Shown here piece by piece: positions 25,839 to 34,387 of a stretch of DNA of 64,000 bases (position 1 is the stretch's first letter; each line of letters starts with the position of its first letter). This DNA comes from Woeseia oceani (lineage in GTDB: Bacteria; Pseudomonadota; Gammaproteobacteria; Steroidobacterales; Woeseiaceae). The stretch is taken from contig NZ_CP016268.1 of NCBI RefSeq assembly GCF_001677435.1, forward strand, positions 2,717,001 through 2,781,000. Reading direction: 5' to 3'. The notes under the pieces were generated by a model. It was not told the origin of the DNA, did no database searches, and saw nothing but the letters and a program-made list of their open reading frames with translations. A program made the translations under genes and the position numbers.

Positions 25839-25901
25839 TGGTGCCTCCTGGGTCGGGAAACACTAACATAGCAACTGGACCAATTATGACGGGGCTAGCC
25901 A

Positions 25902-26331
25902 CATCGGCTTCTTCGCCCTCACCGGGGTGGAGTTCAATCTCACGGCGGTGGCGGCACTGCTTGCGCTGATCGGTTACTCGATCAACGACAAGGTGGTGGT
26001 GTTCGACCGCATCCGCGAGAACCTGCGACTCACGCCGGACAAGCCAATGCTGGAGCTGCTGAATGACAGCATTGGCTCCACGCTGACGCGCACGATATTC
26101 ACCTCGCTGACCACCTTCCTGGCACTCCTGCCCATGGGCCTTGCCGGCGGCGTCGCCGTCGCCAGCTTCGCGTTACCGATGCTGTTCGGGATCGTCATCG
26201 GCACCAGCTCGTCGGTACTCATTGCCTCGCCGATACTCTATTACCTGGGCCAACGACGAAGCCTCAAGGGACTGGCGCAGCTACGCCCAACGGCGGAGGA
26301 GATGCGAAAGGAGCTGGATGCGTTGCCCTGA
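25902..26331 (+). pseudogene. secF: secF, 3' part only
   Basis: From GFFALTGVEFNLT to the stop at 26329-26331 the frame gives the C-terminal half of SecF: IGYSINDKVVVFDRIRENLR and the following membrane helices up to YYLGQRRSL. SecF is a SecDF membrane subunit that helps preprotein export with the proton gradient. The N-terminal half is missing, cut at the IS3 end, and no secD is nearby. An intact secDF elsewhere is expected. The fragment is probably foreign or a duplicated remnant. Confidence 0.88.
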
Positions 26332-26351
26332 GTAATTCAACAAGGAACTCA

Positions 26352-26766
26352 ATAAGGACACCCACAGTAGCCGGAATCAAATCCGTATGAAGAGCGGAGG
26401 GTGCTTAATAGGGACACCCACATTAGCCGGAACTAAATCTGCATGAAAAGCAGAGCAACTCTAAAAGGACACCCATAGTTATCGGAGGACACCTCTAAAA
26501 GGACACCCATAGTTATCGGAATCAAATCTGTATGCAAAGTACAGAAAGACTGAAATTAGTTGTGGGTGTCCTGATTGGTTGTCCTGATCGGTTGCGGCCC
26601 GCTTTACAGTCACAAGGCCTTACCGATGCCAGCGTGCAGGGAAACGTAAAAAGGACACCCACATTGGCCGGGGTCAAATCTGTATGAAAAGTAGAAAAAG
26701 GTCGACGTTAATTGTGGGTGTCCTGATTGAGCTCTGATTGAGCTGCACCTAGTGAGCTGCACCTAG
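26352..26766 (+). repeat. Cluster of GGACACCCAC hairpin repeats (five copies)
   Basis: Copies start near 26352, 26409, 26461, 26495 and 26648. Complete ones (26497-26572 and 26651-26724) are about 75 bp: an outer stem GGACACCCA/TGGGTGTCC and an inner stem-loop after ATCAAATC. The inner stem changes in a paired way: CCG/CGG (26383/26395), CTGC/GCAG (26439/26450), CTGTA/TACAG (26528/26540). Right flanks carry perfect or near-perfect tandem duplications of 11-14 bp, for example TGAGCTGCACCTAG twice at 26739-26766. The rest of 26332-26882 has no gene; 26573-26647 shows nothing recognisable. Confidence 0.85.
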
Positions 26767-26882
26767 AGCGACGTTGCGAGGTCATGCCGCGAACGCTCCA
26801 AGTCGCCGTGCTTCAGGGGTTAGTTGATGAAACCCGTAAAACAAGTAATATACACGTTAAAAGTGTTTTATTGGGAGCCTAC

Positions 26883-27752
26883 ATGTCCGCCAATATTGCA
26901 AATTTCAACGCGCTCAAGAAGTTAAGGACAGCCAGAGGGCTGACCCAACAGCAGCTCGCCGAGGCGTTGGAAACAACGCAACAGACAGTTGCCCGCTGGG
27001 AGCGAGGCAAGAACGAGATTCCCGTGACTCAACTGAAAGAGCTCGCGCTGTTCTTCGACGTGTCGGTAGATAAGGTACTCGGTATCAAGACTCCGCACGA
27101 CGAGCGTGCGAAATCGCCTTTTGCTTTTGATTCCGCCAACGCTACTGCTCCCTACGGTACTCTGGAGTTGACACTAACAACCGGTACGCTCAAATATCCG
27201 ATCGAGGAGCGGGCACGTGAATCACTGTTGCACCAGCTTGATAAGCTGGATGTTCAGAACCCTGACGGTCGCCGCCCCTGGGTTTATTGCTGGTCCCTGG
27301 ACAACAGGATCCTCTTCGCGAATCCGGACGACTTGCGCCAGATCGACCTCATTGGTGACGACGTTCAGGCGACACCGCCCTTCGAGCATCCTGAGGTCTA
27401 CCAGGCACTGGAGGACTGGGAAGCACCCGAGTACGAAGTGGGCGAACGAGTAACTGCTCGGTGCAACGCATTGTTCGAATTGATCGGCGAAGAGAATGCC
27501 GTTCGTCAGACAACGCACGCACACGTTCTGTCCCGAGATGGCGAGGAATCATGGCATTTCCTGCTCGAGCCGGACGACGCACTGGGTTTCTGGACTCTGG
27601 AACTCGAGGCAATGACGCATATACCGCGCAATCGTTTTATTCGCGTCGAACAGGAAGGTTATTACCGGGATTGTTTCATCAATCTCTCGCAGGTTGCACT
27701 GATCGAGATCCCGGCAAATCGCTACCTCCGCCTGAACGGCATGGACGGATAG
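26883..27752 (+). CDS. XRE-family regulator with a C-terminal effector-like domain
   Basis: 289 residues. A Cro/CI helix-turn-helix lies at about residues 8-68 (FNALKKLRTARGLTQQQLAE, TVARWERGKNEIP). The remaining 210 residues are an acidic domain I do not recognise, ending in FINLSQVALIEIPANRYLRL. That ending looks like a LytTR-type or sensor beta segment but is not diagnostic. GGGAG lies before the ATG at 26883; an ACAC-7-GTGT inverted repeat just upstream may be its own operator. The gene is bracketed by hairpin repeats on both sides and may be part of a small mobile cassette. Confidence 0.75.
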   Translation: MSANIANFNALKKLRTARGLTQQQLAEALETTQQTVARWERGKNEIPVTQLKELALFFDVSVDKVLGIKTPHDERAKSPFAFDSANATAPYGTLELTLTTGTLKYPIEERARESLLHQLDKLDVQNPDGRRPWVYCWSLDNRILFANPDDLRQIDLIGDDVQATPPFEHPEVYQALEDWEAPEYEVGERVTARCNALFELIGEENAVRQTTHAHVLSRDGEESWHFLLEPDDALGFWTLELEAMTHIPRNRFIRVEQEGYYRDCFINLSQVALIEIPANRYLRLNGMDG

Positions 27753-27779
27753 CCGGTTAAGCGGCCAACACTAAAACAG

Positions 27780-27900
27780 TAAAAGGACACCCATAATTAC
27801 CGAGATCAAATCTGTATGCGAAGTACAGAAAGACTGAAATTGGTTGTGGGTGTCCTGATTGGTTCGTGGGTGTCCTGATTGGTTGGCGCTGATTGGTTGG
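27780..27900 (+). repeat. GGACACCCA hairpin repeat, copy 6, with tandem duplications
   Basis: Outer arms GGACACCCA (27785-27793) and TGGGTGTCC (27847-27855) enclose an inner CTGTA/TACAG stem. The right arm with its flank is duplicated in tandem (20-bp unit GTGGGTGTCCTGATTGGTT plus one base), followed by a second tandem pair of CTGATTGGTTGGCG. The repeat joins directly onto the truncated iorB at about 27899. Confidence 0.85.
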
Positions 27901-28200
27901 CGACCAGTCCGCGTCGAGCTCTCCGGCGACGATGGTGGGCAGCCCCGTGGTGACGCCCTGGCCCTTGTCGAGGGGCTTCATGAGGACGGTCACGGTGTTG
28001 TCCGAACCGATCCTGATGAACGGGCCCATCACGGTTTTGCTGAGCGCTTCCGGGCCGACCGCGTCGGTGACCGCAGCAGGGTCGGAGGAATCGCTGCAGC
28101 CGATCATGAAGCCCGCGCCCGAGAGGCCGGCCACTTGCGGGAAGCCGCGCCGGGTCAAGTTGGGGCGCGGGAGATTGAGCTTGTCGATCTTGCCCAGCAT
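27899..28200 (-). pseudogene. iorB: Isoquinoline 1-oxidoreductase beta subunit, N-terminal remnant
   Basis: The frame from ATG 28200 reads a twin-arginine-like leader (LTRRGFPQVAGLSGAGFMIGC). It continues with FIRIGSDNTVTVLMKPLDKG and AGELDADWS, as in the molybdopterin-binding large subunit of the xanthine dehydrogenase family. The match ends at about residue 100, where the hairpin repeat begins; an intact gene would need about 600 more codons. The product cannot bind molybdopterin. Confidence 0.85.
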
Positions 28201-28201
28201 G

Positions 28202-28619
28202 TCAGGCCTCCAGCTCGTCGGCGGCGCGGTGGATGGCCGTGCGGATGCGTTGATAGGTGGCGCAGCGGCACAGGTTGCCGCGCATGGCGTTGTTGATGTC
28301 GGCATCGCTGGGCGAGGGGCTGGATTCGAGCAGCGCCGTGGCGCTCATCATCTGGCCCGACTGGCAGTAGCCACACTGCACGACATCCAGCTCGCGCCAG
28401 GCCGCGCTGATGGCCGTTGCTGCCGGGCTGTCGACGCCCTCCACGGTCGTGATCCTGCGCCCGCTGGCCACCGACACCGGCGTGACACAGGAACGCATCG
28501 GCTGGCCATCAAGGTGCACGGTGCAGGCCGACATCTTCACGCAGGACCCAGAGCAGGGGCTTGTCGTTGGGGACATCGACGGTGTGTGCCTTGCCGTTTA
28601 TGGTGAGCTCGATGGGCAT
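28202..28619 (-). pseudogene. iorA: Isoquinoline 1-oxidoreductase alpha subunit, internally deleted
   Basis: The ATG at 28619 has AAGGAG before it and opens [20 protein letters not shown], the ferredoxin-like start of the [2Fe-2S] subunit. After LREDVG a deletion removes the first cluster segment (the G-x-C-G-x-x-Q-C-G part) and shifts the frame. Coding resumes as [14 protein letters not shown] and continues with the second cluster ([24 protein letters not shown]) to the stop at 28202. It lies 2 bp from the iorB start, as in an iorAB operon. Both genes are dead. Confidence 0.85.
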
Positions 28620-29085
28620 GCGGGGCTCCTTGGGGCTTGGTGGGGCTGGGGGCCACTAGCGGCTGTGGCGTGGGCTTGCGTTTTTGGATATAGCAGACGG
28701 GCATTAGCCGGACGTTCTGTGTGGGGTATGGCCAAGCATTAAGACGCCACCCGGAATGCCAGTGAGTATTTCTGCCATTGATAACGAGAAACGTCCGAAG
28801 TTTTTCTGGATGTCCCAATAGATTCCAATAGATTGGACCCGTGAGATTCCAGATAACAGTAAAGCGTTCGTTACTGTGCGACAGCTATAGCAAAGTCCCG
28901 TTCACTACGCTTTCCTGTAACTTAAGCCGGCTTTTCCGCAGAACACGCCAGAGGGGGCGCGGGCTCGCCACATACGCCATTCCCGAGAAGCTGGCGAATC
29001 AGTAATGAGTGTTCTTTTTGACCATTTTGACCTCCACGCAGGGCAGCTCAGAGCCAGTCGACGCAGGATCTACGCAAGGCGCGAT
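28620..29085. other. Intergenic region without a recognisable gene
   Basis: Separates the dead iorAB genes from the AbiE pair. It holds a 10-bp perfect tandem duplication, CCAATAGATT twice at about 28813-28832, of the same kind seen beside the hairpin repeats. No open frame has a ribosome site or a recognisable domain. Confidence 0.4.
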
Positions 29086-29131
29086 GGATAAATACCCCTA
29101 CATATATACTTTTTTGCTGGTATATTTATCC
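29086..29131. promoter_or_regulatory. Inverted-repeat operator of the AbiE pair
   Basis: GGATAAATACC (29086-29096) and GGTATATTTATCC (29119-29131) form an inverted repeat that ends 1 bp before the AbiEi start codon. The AT-rich centre could hold the -10 element. Characterised AbiEi antitoxins repress their own operon by binding inverted repeats at the promoter, so this is the expected operator. The arrangement leaves a very short 5' leader. Confidence 0.65.
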
Positions 29132-29132
29132 A

Positions 29133-29750
29133 ATGCCTGACCCAGCAAGCAACAAGCAAGTCGACGCAGCTCGTCGTGTCTTTCAACGCGGCGGTGGAAT
29201 TCTGCGCACACGCGAAGCCCTGGATCACGGTATTCACCCTCGCACGCTATATGCCATGAGAGACGAGGGCCTGCTGGAACGCCTCGATCGAGGACTCTAC
29301 CGACTGACTGACCTGCCACCACTTTCAGATCCCGACCTGGTGACTGCGGCAAACAAGATACCCAAAGGGGTGGTTTGCCTCATCTCGGCACTGCATTTCC
29401 ACGACATCACGACCCAGATTCCGCATGCCGTATCGATCGCAGTGAGCAGGGGGACAGAACCGCCACGGCTCGATTATCCGCCAATCCGGCTCTACTGGTT
29501 CTCCGGTACGGCATTTTCTGCTGGCGTACAAACCCACCGTATCGATAACTCACAGGTCCGGATCTACAGCGCAGAAAAGACCCTTGCGGACTGCTTCAAA
29601 TACCGCAACAAGATCGGTATGGACACCGTGCTTGAAGCGCTGACTCTCTATCGGGATCAACACAAGCCAAAGCCTCAGAAGCTGATTGAGTACGCGAGAA
29701 TTTGCCGGGTCGAGAAAGTGATGCGGCCATACCTGGAAGCACTGCTGTGA
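29133..29750 (+). CDS. AbiEi-family antitoxin / transcriptional regulator
   Basis: 205 residues. An N-terminal winged helix (about 8-58, RRVFQRGGGILRTREALDHG then GLYRLTDLP) is followed by the AbiEi C-terminal domain (IYSAEKTLADCFKYRNKIG). The family represses its own promoter and neutralises the AbiEii nucleotidyltransferase toxin in a type IV system linked to abortive phage infection. It overlaps the toxin gene by four bases (GTGA at 29747-29750). Confidence 0.9.
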   Translation: MPDPASNKQVDAARRVFQRGGGILRTREALDHGIHPRTLYAMRDEGLLERLDRGLYRLTDLPPLSDPDLVTAANKIPKGVVCLISALHFHDITTQIPHAVSIAVSRGTEPPRLDYPPIRLYWFSGTAFSAGVQTHRIDNSQVRIYSAEKTLADCFKYRNKIGMDTVLEALTLYRDQHKPKPQKLIEYARICRVEKVMRPYLEALL

Positions 29751-30613
29751 GTAGCTTATCGAAGGCGAATCTCGCAGCCTCAGTACACCAGCGCCTGCTA
29801 AATGTCGCCAGGGTGGAGGCCCGGCCGTTCAACGAGGTCTTGCAGTACTTCGCGATGGAACGTCTGCTGTATCGCTTGAGCTGCTCAACGCATCAGGGCT
29901 CGTTTGTCCTCAAGGGCGCCCTGCTGTTCAGGGCATGGAACGTAGCAGACGGTCGCGCGACGCGCGATATCGACTTGCTGGCGTTCGTCGATAACGCTCC
30001 CGAGAATCTCTCAGCCATCTTTCGGGAGGTCTGCATGATTGAGAGCGAAGACGGCCTGGTCTTCGACCCGGATTCGATAGATGCAAGGACGATCAAGGAG
30101 AGTGCCGACTACGAAGGCGTGCGTATCCGATTTCGAGGGCTACTTGGAACGGCAAGGATCAACATGCAGATCGATGTCGGCTTCGGCGACATAGTGCATC
30201 CTCGTGCTGCAACCGCCGGCTACCCCGTCATTCTCGGTCTGCCTGCCCCGACGCTGCGCATGTATCCTCCCGAGACAGTTATTGCTGAGAAGGTCGAGGC
30301 TATGATCCATCTCGGTAGCCTGAACAGCCGAATGAAGGATTTCTACGATATCTGGCAGCTCTCACAGAAACTGGAGTTTGATCCCGAAGTCCTGAGCGAG
30401 GCTATTCGGAAAACCCTGAAGAATCGTGAAACTGAACCGATACCTTTCGATGAGTTGAAAGCGAATCTGCTGGGAAACAATGCAATTGAAAAACAGTGGA
30501 GCGCGTTCCTCGAGAAGTCCGGCGTCACTGGCCCAGACTCATTTCTTGAAGCTCTTGATCAAATCGGGATCTTGGTCGGCCCGCTGTTAGAACGCATCGA
30601 CCATCTCTATTGA
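29747..30613 (+). CDS. AbiEii-family nucleotidyltransferase toxin
   Basis: 288 residues from a GTG start that overlaps the AbiEi stop. Motifs of the family are present: GSFVLKGALLFR, the metal-binding RDIDLLAF, AEKVEAMIHLG and SRMKDFYDIWQL. AbiEii enzymes transfer nucleotides, probably to tRNA or another RNA, and stop growth unless AbiEi is present. The frame and all motifs look intact, so the pair should be active. A longer frame upstream (29702) would overlap AbiEi by 49 bp and is unlikely. Confidence 0.9.
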   Translation: MSSLSKANLAASVHQRLLNVARVEARPFNEVLQYFAMERLLYRLSCSTHQGSFVLKGALLFRAWNVADGRATRDIDLLAFVDNAPENLSAIFREVCMIESEDGLVFDPDSIDARTIKESADYEGVRIRFRGLLGTARINMQIDVGFGDIVHPRAATAGYPVILGLPAPTLRMYPPETVIAEKVEAMIHLGSLNSRMKDFYDIWQLSQKLEFDPEVLSEAIRKTLKNRETEPIPFDELKANLLGNNAIEKQWSAFLEKSGVTGPDSFLEALDQIGILVGPLLERIDHLY

Positions 30614-30625
30614 CTTGTACCGCGG

Positions 30626-31228
30626 TCACCGCCTTTTTGCCCTCGCACCCTTCCACTCTCGATTCAATCGGTTGATATCCAATCCCTTCGGGTCAAAGAC
30701 GCCGCCTATCCAGCGAAGGCTTTCCTCGTGCTGCTCATGACGTCGATCGGCGATGGCGGCGAGAAACTCGCGATAACCGTGCGGACCGCCCACATCATCG
30801 GGTGGCCCCGCATTCTCGCCTGCAACGCAAAGTGGTAGGGGAACGCCTTCCATCATGCCCGCCGGCGGCGATTCAATGACGATGCGCAATCGCCAGTCGT
30901 CACCCATGTCGTAGCGATACTCAAACTCGCCGCGTGCGCCAAGCTCGGCAACAACTTTGGCGACGGAGACTCGGCGCTCGTCCCGGTATGCGGCCTCTTC
31001 GACGCCATTACCGAGCTCGCGTATCCACCAATCCGGAGCAACGACGCTCTCGCCCACCTGGTACTCATGGCCATGAGTATCCATCCACCCCATGATCCAT
31101 TGCAGCCACTTATGCAGGCTCACCAGCGTCCACTGATTCGATACAAGGACGCGCCGCCACACGAGCGGCTCCACATCGCGCAGTTCTACGCGCAGGGCAA
31201 CGAGCTGGGGTTGAGGAGGCGTCGGCAT
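30626..31228 (-). CDS. Plasmid pRiA4b ORF-3 family protein
   Basis: 200 residues. Opening VALRVELRDVEPLVWRRVLV, central DMGDDWRLRIVIE and the PPDDVGG-YREFL segment are hallmarks of the pRiA4b ORF-3 (IS1096 TnpR-like) family. The family travels on plasmids and insertion sequences and has no proven biochemical role. It starts at ATG 31228 with no strong ribosome site and converges on the AbiEii gene with a 12-bp gap. Confidence 0.88.
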   Translation of the reverse strand: MPTPPQPQLVALRVELRDVEPLVWRRVLVSNQWTLVSLHKWLQWIMGWMDTHGHEYQVGESVVAPDWWIRELGNGVEEAAYRDERRVSVAKVVAELGARGEFEYRYDMGDDWRLRIVIESPPAGMMEGVPLPLCVAGENAGPPDDVGGPHGYREFLAAIADRRHEQHEESLRWIGGVFDPKGLDINRLNREWKGARAKRR

Positions 31229-31324
31229 AGCCCGACAATTTGCAACCGATTCGGGCAGGAGTCAACACAGGGATTTGTCGGCCCTTTTAGTACGGACGTG
31301 CACTTGGGAAGGTCGCCGCAACGT

Positions 31325-32563
31325 CTATTTTCTGCTGAAGCGCGATGCATAGTCTTTACAACGTTCCGTAATCAACGTTGCGACTGACTCCGAGATTGGG
31401 TGCGGCTTGTCAATTCCGGGAGTCTCCTGAAGCAATCTGCCCGCCAGGACCGGAATGCGCGCGCGTACCAGCGCCGCGTTGAGGCCCGCGTCAGCGGCAA
31501 ATTGATTGACGTCATTCGGATAGACCAGCGCAGATTTGGGCTGTTTGCCGATCTTCATTGCCATCCTGTCAGTTAGTTCAGGGTAGAAAACGGTCGAAAC
31601 AAGATCGTAGAGCGGCGCAAGCCGTATTGACCGGTCCGGGTAATAAAGAAGCGAGAAGTTCTTGCCGTGCGCGTCGTGATTGCCAATCAGCAAATTGAAT
31701 ATGACCGCATCGAGCAAATCGATTAGATCAGGCGCCGGCGCGCTCGATGCATCCCGGAGCAAAGCGAAACAGTCACCCAGCGACGGTCCTCCTTCGGATT
31801 GGTATTTGATCTCCGAGCGAATACCGAGCGCCTGACAAAAATCTTCCTGGTGAAGTCGCCGGATTTTTCCTTCCTCTCCCCTGATACGGTCGTACCGTTC
31901 GGCGAGCAGATAGTCGATGTCTTCAACTTTTCCAATCTCAACGGGGGCCGCATTCAGGTCGCACGCGCGCGCCAGTTCCATGCAGAACGCCTCGTTGAAG
32001 ACGACACCTTCATAGGTATCAATCGCCGGTTTGAGAACGTGTGAGCTCGGTGCGCTGCCGCGCGGTATGGAGATTTTTTCATTATCTACACGAACGGCAA
32101 GTTTGTCCTGCGCACCAGCAAGTGACAATCGAATACCGTCCTCGCCGGCCATAAGTGGCCTGCGCGGCAGCTCGCGTAGTATTTTGGCGAGTTCGTCAGC
32201 GTCCAGTTGACGGTAGCGATTATCATCTTTTGGGATTGTCTCGTCTGCCGGCAGAAAAGAGATTGCACCAGCGCACTCCCCGCCAATTTGTTCGAGCATC
32301 GCGAAATCGTTCTTGTCACTGATGCCAAGAATGCGAGCAATGACCTTGCGATTGGCCTCCTCTGGCAGAAGCCCGCCAAAAACCCCCTGACACTCTTTTT
32401 GCGTGAACGGCTCGTCCCGCAAAGGCAGCGACCGGGACAGCGGGATCGGTTCGCGCTTGCCGAGCCAGGACGCATCGTACCGGAAGGTCATCTGCCCGCC
32501 GTCGTCCTGTGAAAGTTGGCCGACAAGTTCGCGGTCATAACAGACATTGAGCGTGCGAGCCAT
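31325..32563 (-). CDS. hipA: HipA-family serine/threonine kinase toxin
   Basis: 412 residues with the N-terminal HipA couple domain (about 5-105) and C-terminal kinase. Key residues: K178 in HVLKP, catalytic D297 in GNHDAHGKNFS, metal-binding D320 in APLYDLVS, and the SLAGAQDKLAV loop. HipA in E. coli phosphorylates glutamyl-tRNA synthetase, halting translation and producing persisters. The ATG at 32563 lies 2 bp from the hipB stop. The active site appears intact. Confidence 0.94.
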   Translation of the reverse strand: MARTLNVCYDRELVGQLSQDDGGQMTFRYDASWLGKREPIPLSRSLPLRDEPFTQKECQGVFGGLLPEEANRKVIARILGISDKNDFAMLEQIGGECAGAISFLPADETIPKDDNRYRQLDADELAKILRELPRRPLMAGEDGIRLSLAGAQDKLAVRVDNEKISIPRGSAPSSHVLKPAIDTYEGVVFNEAFCMELARACDLNAAPVEIGKVEDIDYLLAERYDRIRGEEGKIRRLHQEDFCQALGIRSEIKYQSEGGPSLGDCFALLRDASSAPAPDLIDLLDAVIFNLLIGNHDAHGKNFSLLYYPDRSIRLAPLYDLVSTVFYPELTDRMAMKIGKQPKSALVYPNDVNQFAADAGLNAALVRARIPVLAGRLLQETPGIDKPHPISESVATLITERCKDYASRFSRK

Positions 32564-32565
32564 GC

Positions 32566-32790
32566 TTACCCTACCCCGGGACTATCGGGCGAAGACGTCA
32601 TCAGGCGGATACCCAGTGTCTTGAGAACGGTCAGCGTCTTGCCGATCTGGCAAGTGGGTTTGCCGTTTTCGAGGTCGCTAATGAAGCGCAGGCCGGTGCC
32701 GGACGTCAAGGCGAGTTCGGCTTGCGTGAGGCCAAGCGCCTTGCGCTCTTTTTTGACCAGCCTGCCCAAGTCTTCCGCTGTTGATAACAT
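32566..32790 (-). CDS. hipB: HipB-family antitoxin
   Basis: 74 residues, a bare Cro/CI helix-turn-helix (LGRLVKKERKALGLTQAELA, GLRFISDLENGKP) with a short C-terminal tail. HipB binds and inhibits HipA and represses the operon. It is the first gene, 2 bp before hipA. Three matching operator-like palindromes lie upstream at a fixed spacing. Confidence 0.93.
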   Translation of the reverse strand: MLSTAEDLGRLVKKERKALGLTQAELALTSGTGLRFISDLENGKPTCQIGKTLTVLKTLGIRLMTSSPDSPGVG

Positions 32791-32807
32791 CGGTGTGCCT
32801 TACTTTA

Positions 32808-32919
32808 TTTCCGAGCGGTAATTTTGCCGAGATTCCGGCCGCCTGGCAATAAAATATTACCGATCGGGAGCATTTATTCCGCAACCGCCATTATTGAGCT
32901 GATTATTCCCGAGCGGGAA
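32808..32919 (-). promoter_or_regulatory. Three evenly spaced hipBA operators
   Basis: Three 14-bp sites fit the consensus TTNCCGANCGGNAN: TTTCCGAGCGGTAA (32808-32821), TTACCGATCGGGAG (32857-32870) and TTCCCGAGCGGGAA (32906-32919, perfect palindrome). The distance between successive sites is exactly 49 bp. They begin 17 bp before the hipB start, as expected for HipB autorepression by cooperative binding. Confidence 0.75.
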
Positions 32920-33089
32920 CAGCCATCTCCGTCAGGCTGAACTCCCGGTGCGCGTTTCCGGAGCCAAAGTCGCAGAAGCAGGTGCCGATGTTGAGTAACG
33001 GCGCCATGACGTTTAGGGCGGTCAGCCTTCTGAAACAAAAAGACAAGGGGCAGTCACGCTCTCTTGCGAACAAGCGACCATTGTTGTGG

Positions 33090-33839
33090 CTAGCCCGTTA
33101 CTTCAACTACCAGGCAGGGATCGAAAGTGCTGTCACGTTTTTCGCGTGGATACCCCCGAGGATTGCAAACGACCCGCGTGCCGAAAAGCTCATAATCGCA
33201 TGGCTCGTGTGTGTGCCCGTGGACCCACAGGTCCGGTTGATGCCTTTCGATGATGTCTTCCAGGCGGCTCGCAAAAGCCGGGTTCATTGGATCGTTTGCG
33301 TATCGCGTTGCGACCGATATCGCTGACGGCAGGTGATGAGTGACCACGATGCTTGGCCCGTCGAAATGAGTGTCCAGATGGCTCGCAATCCATGCCCGGC
33401 TCGCATCATGGAGACCAACGGAAACCTCCGGTGTAAAGGCGCGGCCGCCATTCTTGATGGACGAGAAGTCCTCCATAAGACGCTTCGCCCGCTGCCGGGC
33501 AAACCACGCTTCGCTTTCGCCATACAGCCTGAAGTCCGTCCACAGGGTGCTCCCAAGAAAACGAACGCCATTGAGTACGATCGTGTCGTTGTTCAACACA
33601 TGGATGTTTTCCGGCGACTGCTTGACGAGCTCGTCGATTAACGTGATGTCCTGACCGTAGTACTCGTGATTGCCCGGTACGTATATCACCGGACGGTTCG
33701 GAAAGTGGCTAGCGGCCCATTCAATACCGCCCAATCCCACACCGATGTCGCCGGCGAGAATAACAACGTCAGCGTCAGTATCCGGTGGCGAGAATTCTGC
33801 AAACTCTGTGTGGAGATCGCTGAGAACGTGAAGCTTCAT
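33090..33839 (-). CDS. Calcineurin-like metallophosphoesterase
   Basis: 249 residues. All five motifs of the two-metal phosphoesterase fold are visible: SDLH (D8, H10), LAGDIGVG (D31), GNHE (N57, H58), VVTHHLPS and VHGHTHEP. Such enzymes hydrolyse phosphomono- or diesters, from nucleotides to RNA; the substrate cannot be told. The ATG at 33839 begins MKLHVLSDLH, typical of the family; residues upstream are not. It stands alone. Confidence 0.92.
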   Translation of the reverse strand: MKLHVLSDLHTEFAEFSPPDTDADVVILAGDIGVGLGGIEWAASHFPNRPVIYVPGNHEYYGQDITLIDELVKQSPENIHVLNNDTIVLNGVRFLGSTLWTDFRLYGESEAWFARQRAKRLMEDFSSIKNGGRAFTPEVSVGLHDASRAWIASHLDTHFDGPSIVVTHHLPSAISVATRYANDPMNPAFASRLEDIIERHQPDLWVHGHTHEPCDYELFGTRVVCNPRGYPREKRDSTFDPCLVVEVTG

Positions 33840-33982
33840 GACAAGAGCACTGTGAGACTTATCCAAACCTTAGCATCACAGTTACAACGCAATGCAAGCG
33901 GATACGTGCAGATTCTGGATGAAACTGTGGCTAAGCGGCCCACGGATGTGGTGCGGCATCCCTTCTGGCGGAATTGTTTCAC

Positions 33983-34387
33983 CTATCGACCGTCTGGCCT
34001 CGTTGCCATGAAACGTTGCAGTGGAAGAGGTTGCTGATTTCGCAGCAGTTTCCTGACCTCGACAAGGTTTTTCATCAGAAATGGTTCGTCGGGATCGATG
34101 TCTGAACCCGGAGCTTCAACCAGTTCCTCTAGCTGGTATAGCGCGTACCAGAATGTCCGCTCCCGAGGGTCCGGGCCTGCGATCTCATCGTGACGAAATT
34201 GTTCCTCCCACTCCGTCAACACCCTCTCGATAAAATCGAGAACGCTCGGCCGGTCCGCGTTTGCCGGCAACTTGCCGTCGAGGGAGCTCAACAGGACCAG
34301 CCGTTTACTATCGATGAACCTTTGGTGACGATCCTGCGCCGCCCGGGGTTGCTGTTCTCGACAATTCGTTTCGGCAGATGTAACCAT
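33983..34387 (-). CDS. Hypothetical protein (134 aa)
   Basis: A mostly helical, acidic protein with a central FIERVLTEWEEQFRHDEI and a conserved-looking ERTFWYALYQLEELVE. Composition and size recall small immunity or antitoxin-like proteins, but no family is recognised. Start uncertain: ATG at 34387 or 34396. It lies between the phosphoesterase and the repeat-rich intergenic region. Confidence 0.55.
   Translation of the reverse strand: MVTSAETNCREQQPRAAQDRHQRFIDSKRLVLLSSLDGKLPANADRPSVLDFIERVLTEWEEQFRHDEIAGPDPRERTFWYALYQLEELVEAPGSDIDPDEPFLMKNLVEVRKLLRNQQPLPLQRFMATRPDGR

Larger units (their letters stand above)
24692..25901 (-). mobile_element. IS3-family insertion sequence, about 1.21 kb
   Basis: The ends form an imperfect inverted repeat of about 26 bp: 24692-24716 begins TGGCAAGCCC and ends TGGTCCA, and the inverse of 25876-25901 begins TGGCTAGCCCC and ends TGGTCCA. 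Two overlapping transposase frames fill the interior in IS3 layout. Transposase motifs (NAYCESFNS, RSDNGPE) point to the IS407-like group. I see no exact target duplication (flanks CAAT and CATC). Beyond the right end lies a 5'-truncated secF, so the insertion came with a deletion or rearrangement. Confidence 0.88.

Noticed and set aside
26352-26766. CRISPR array
   Set aside because: Repeats are about 75 bp with unequal spacing, some joined directly, and no cas genes are present. The structure is a nested hairpin.
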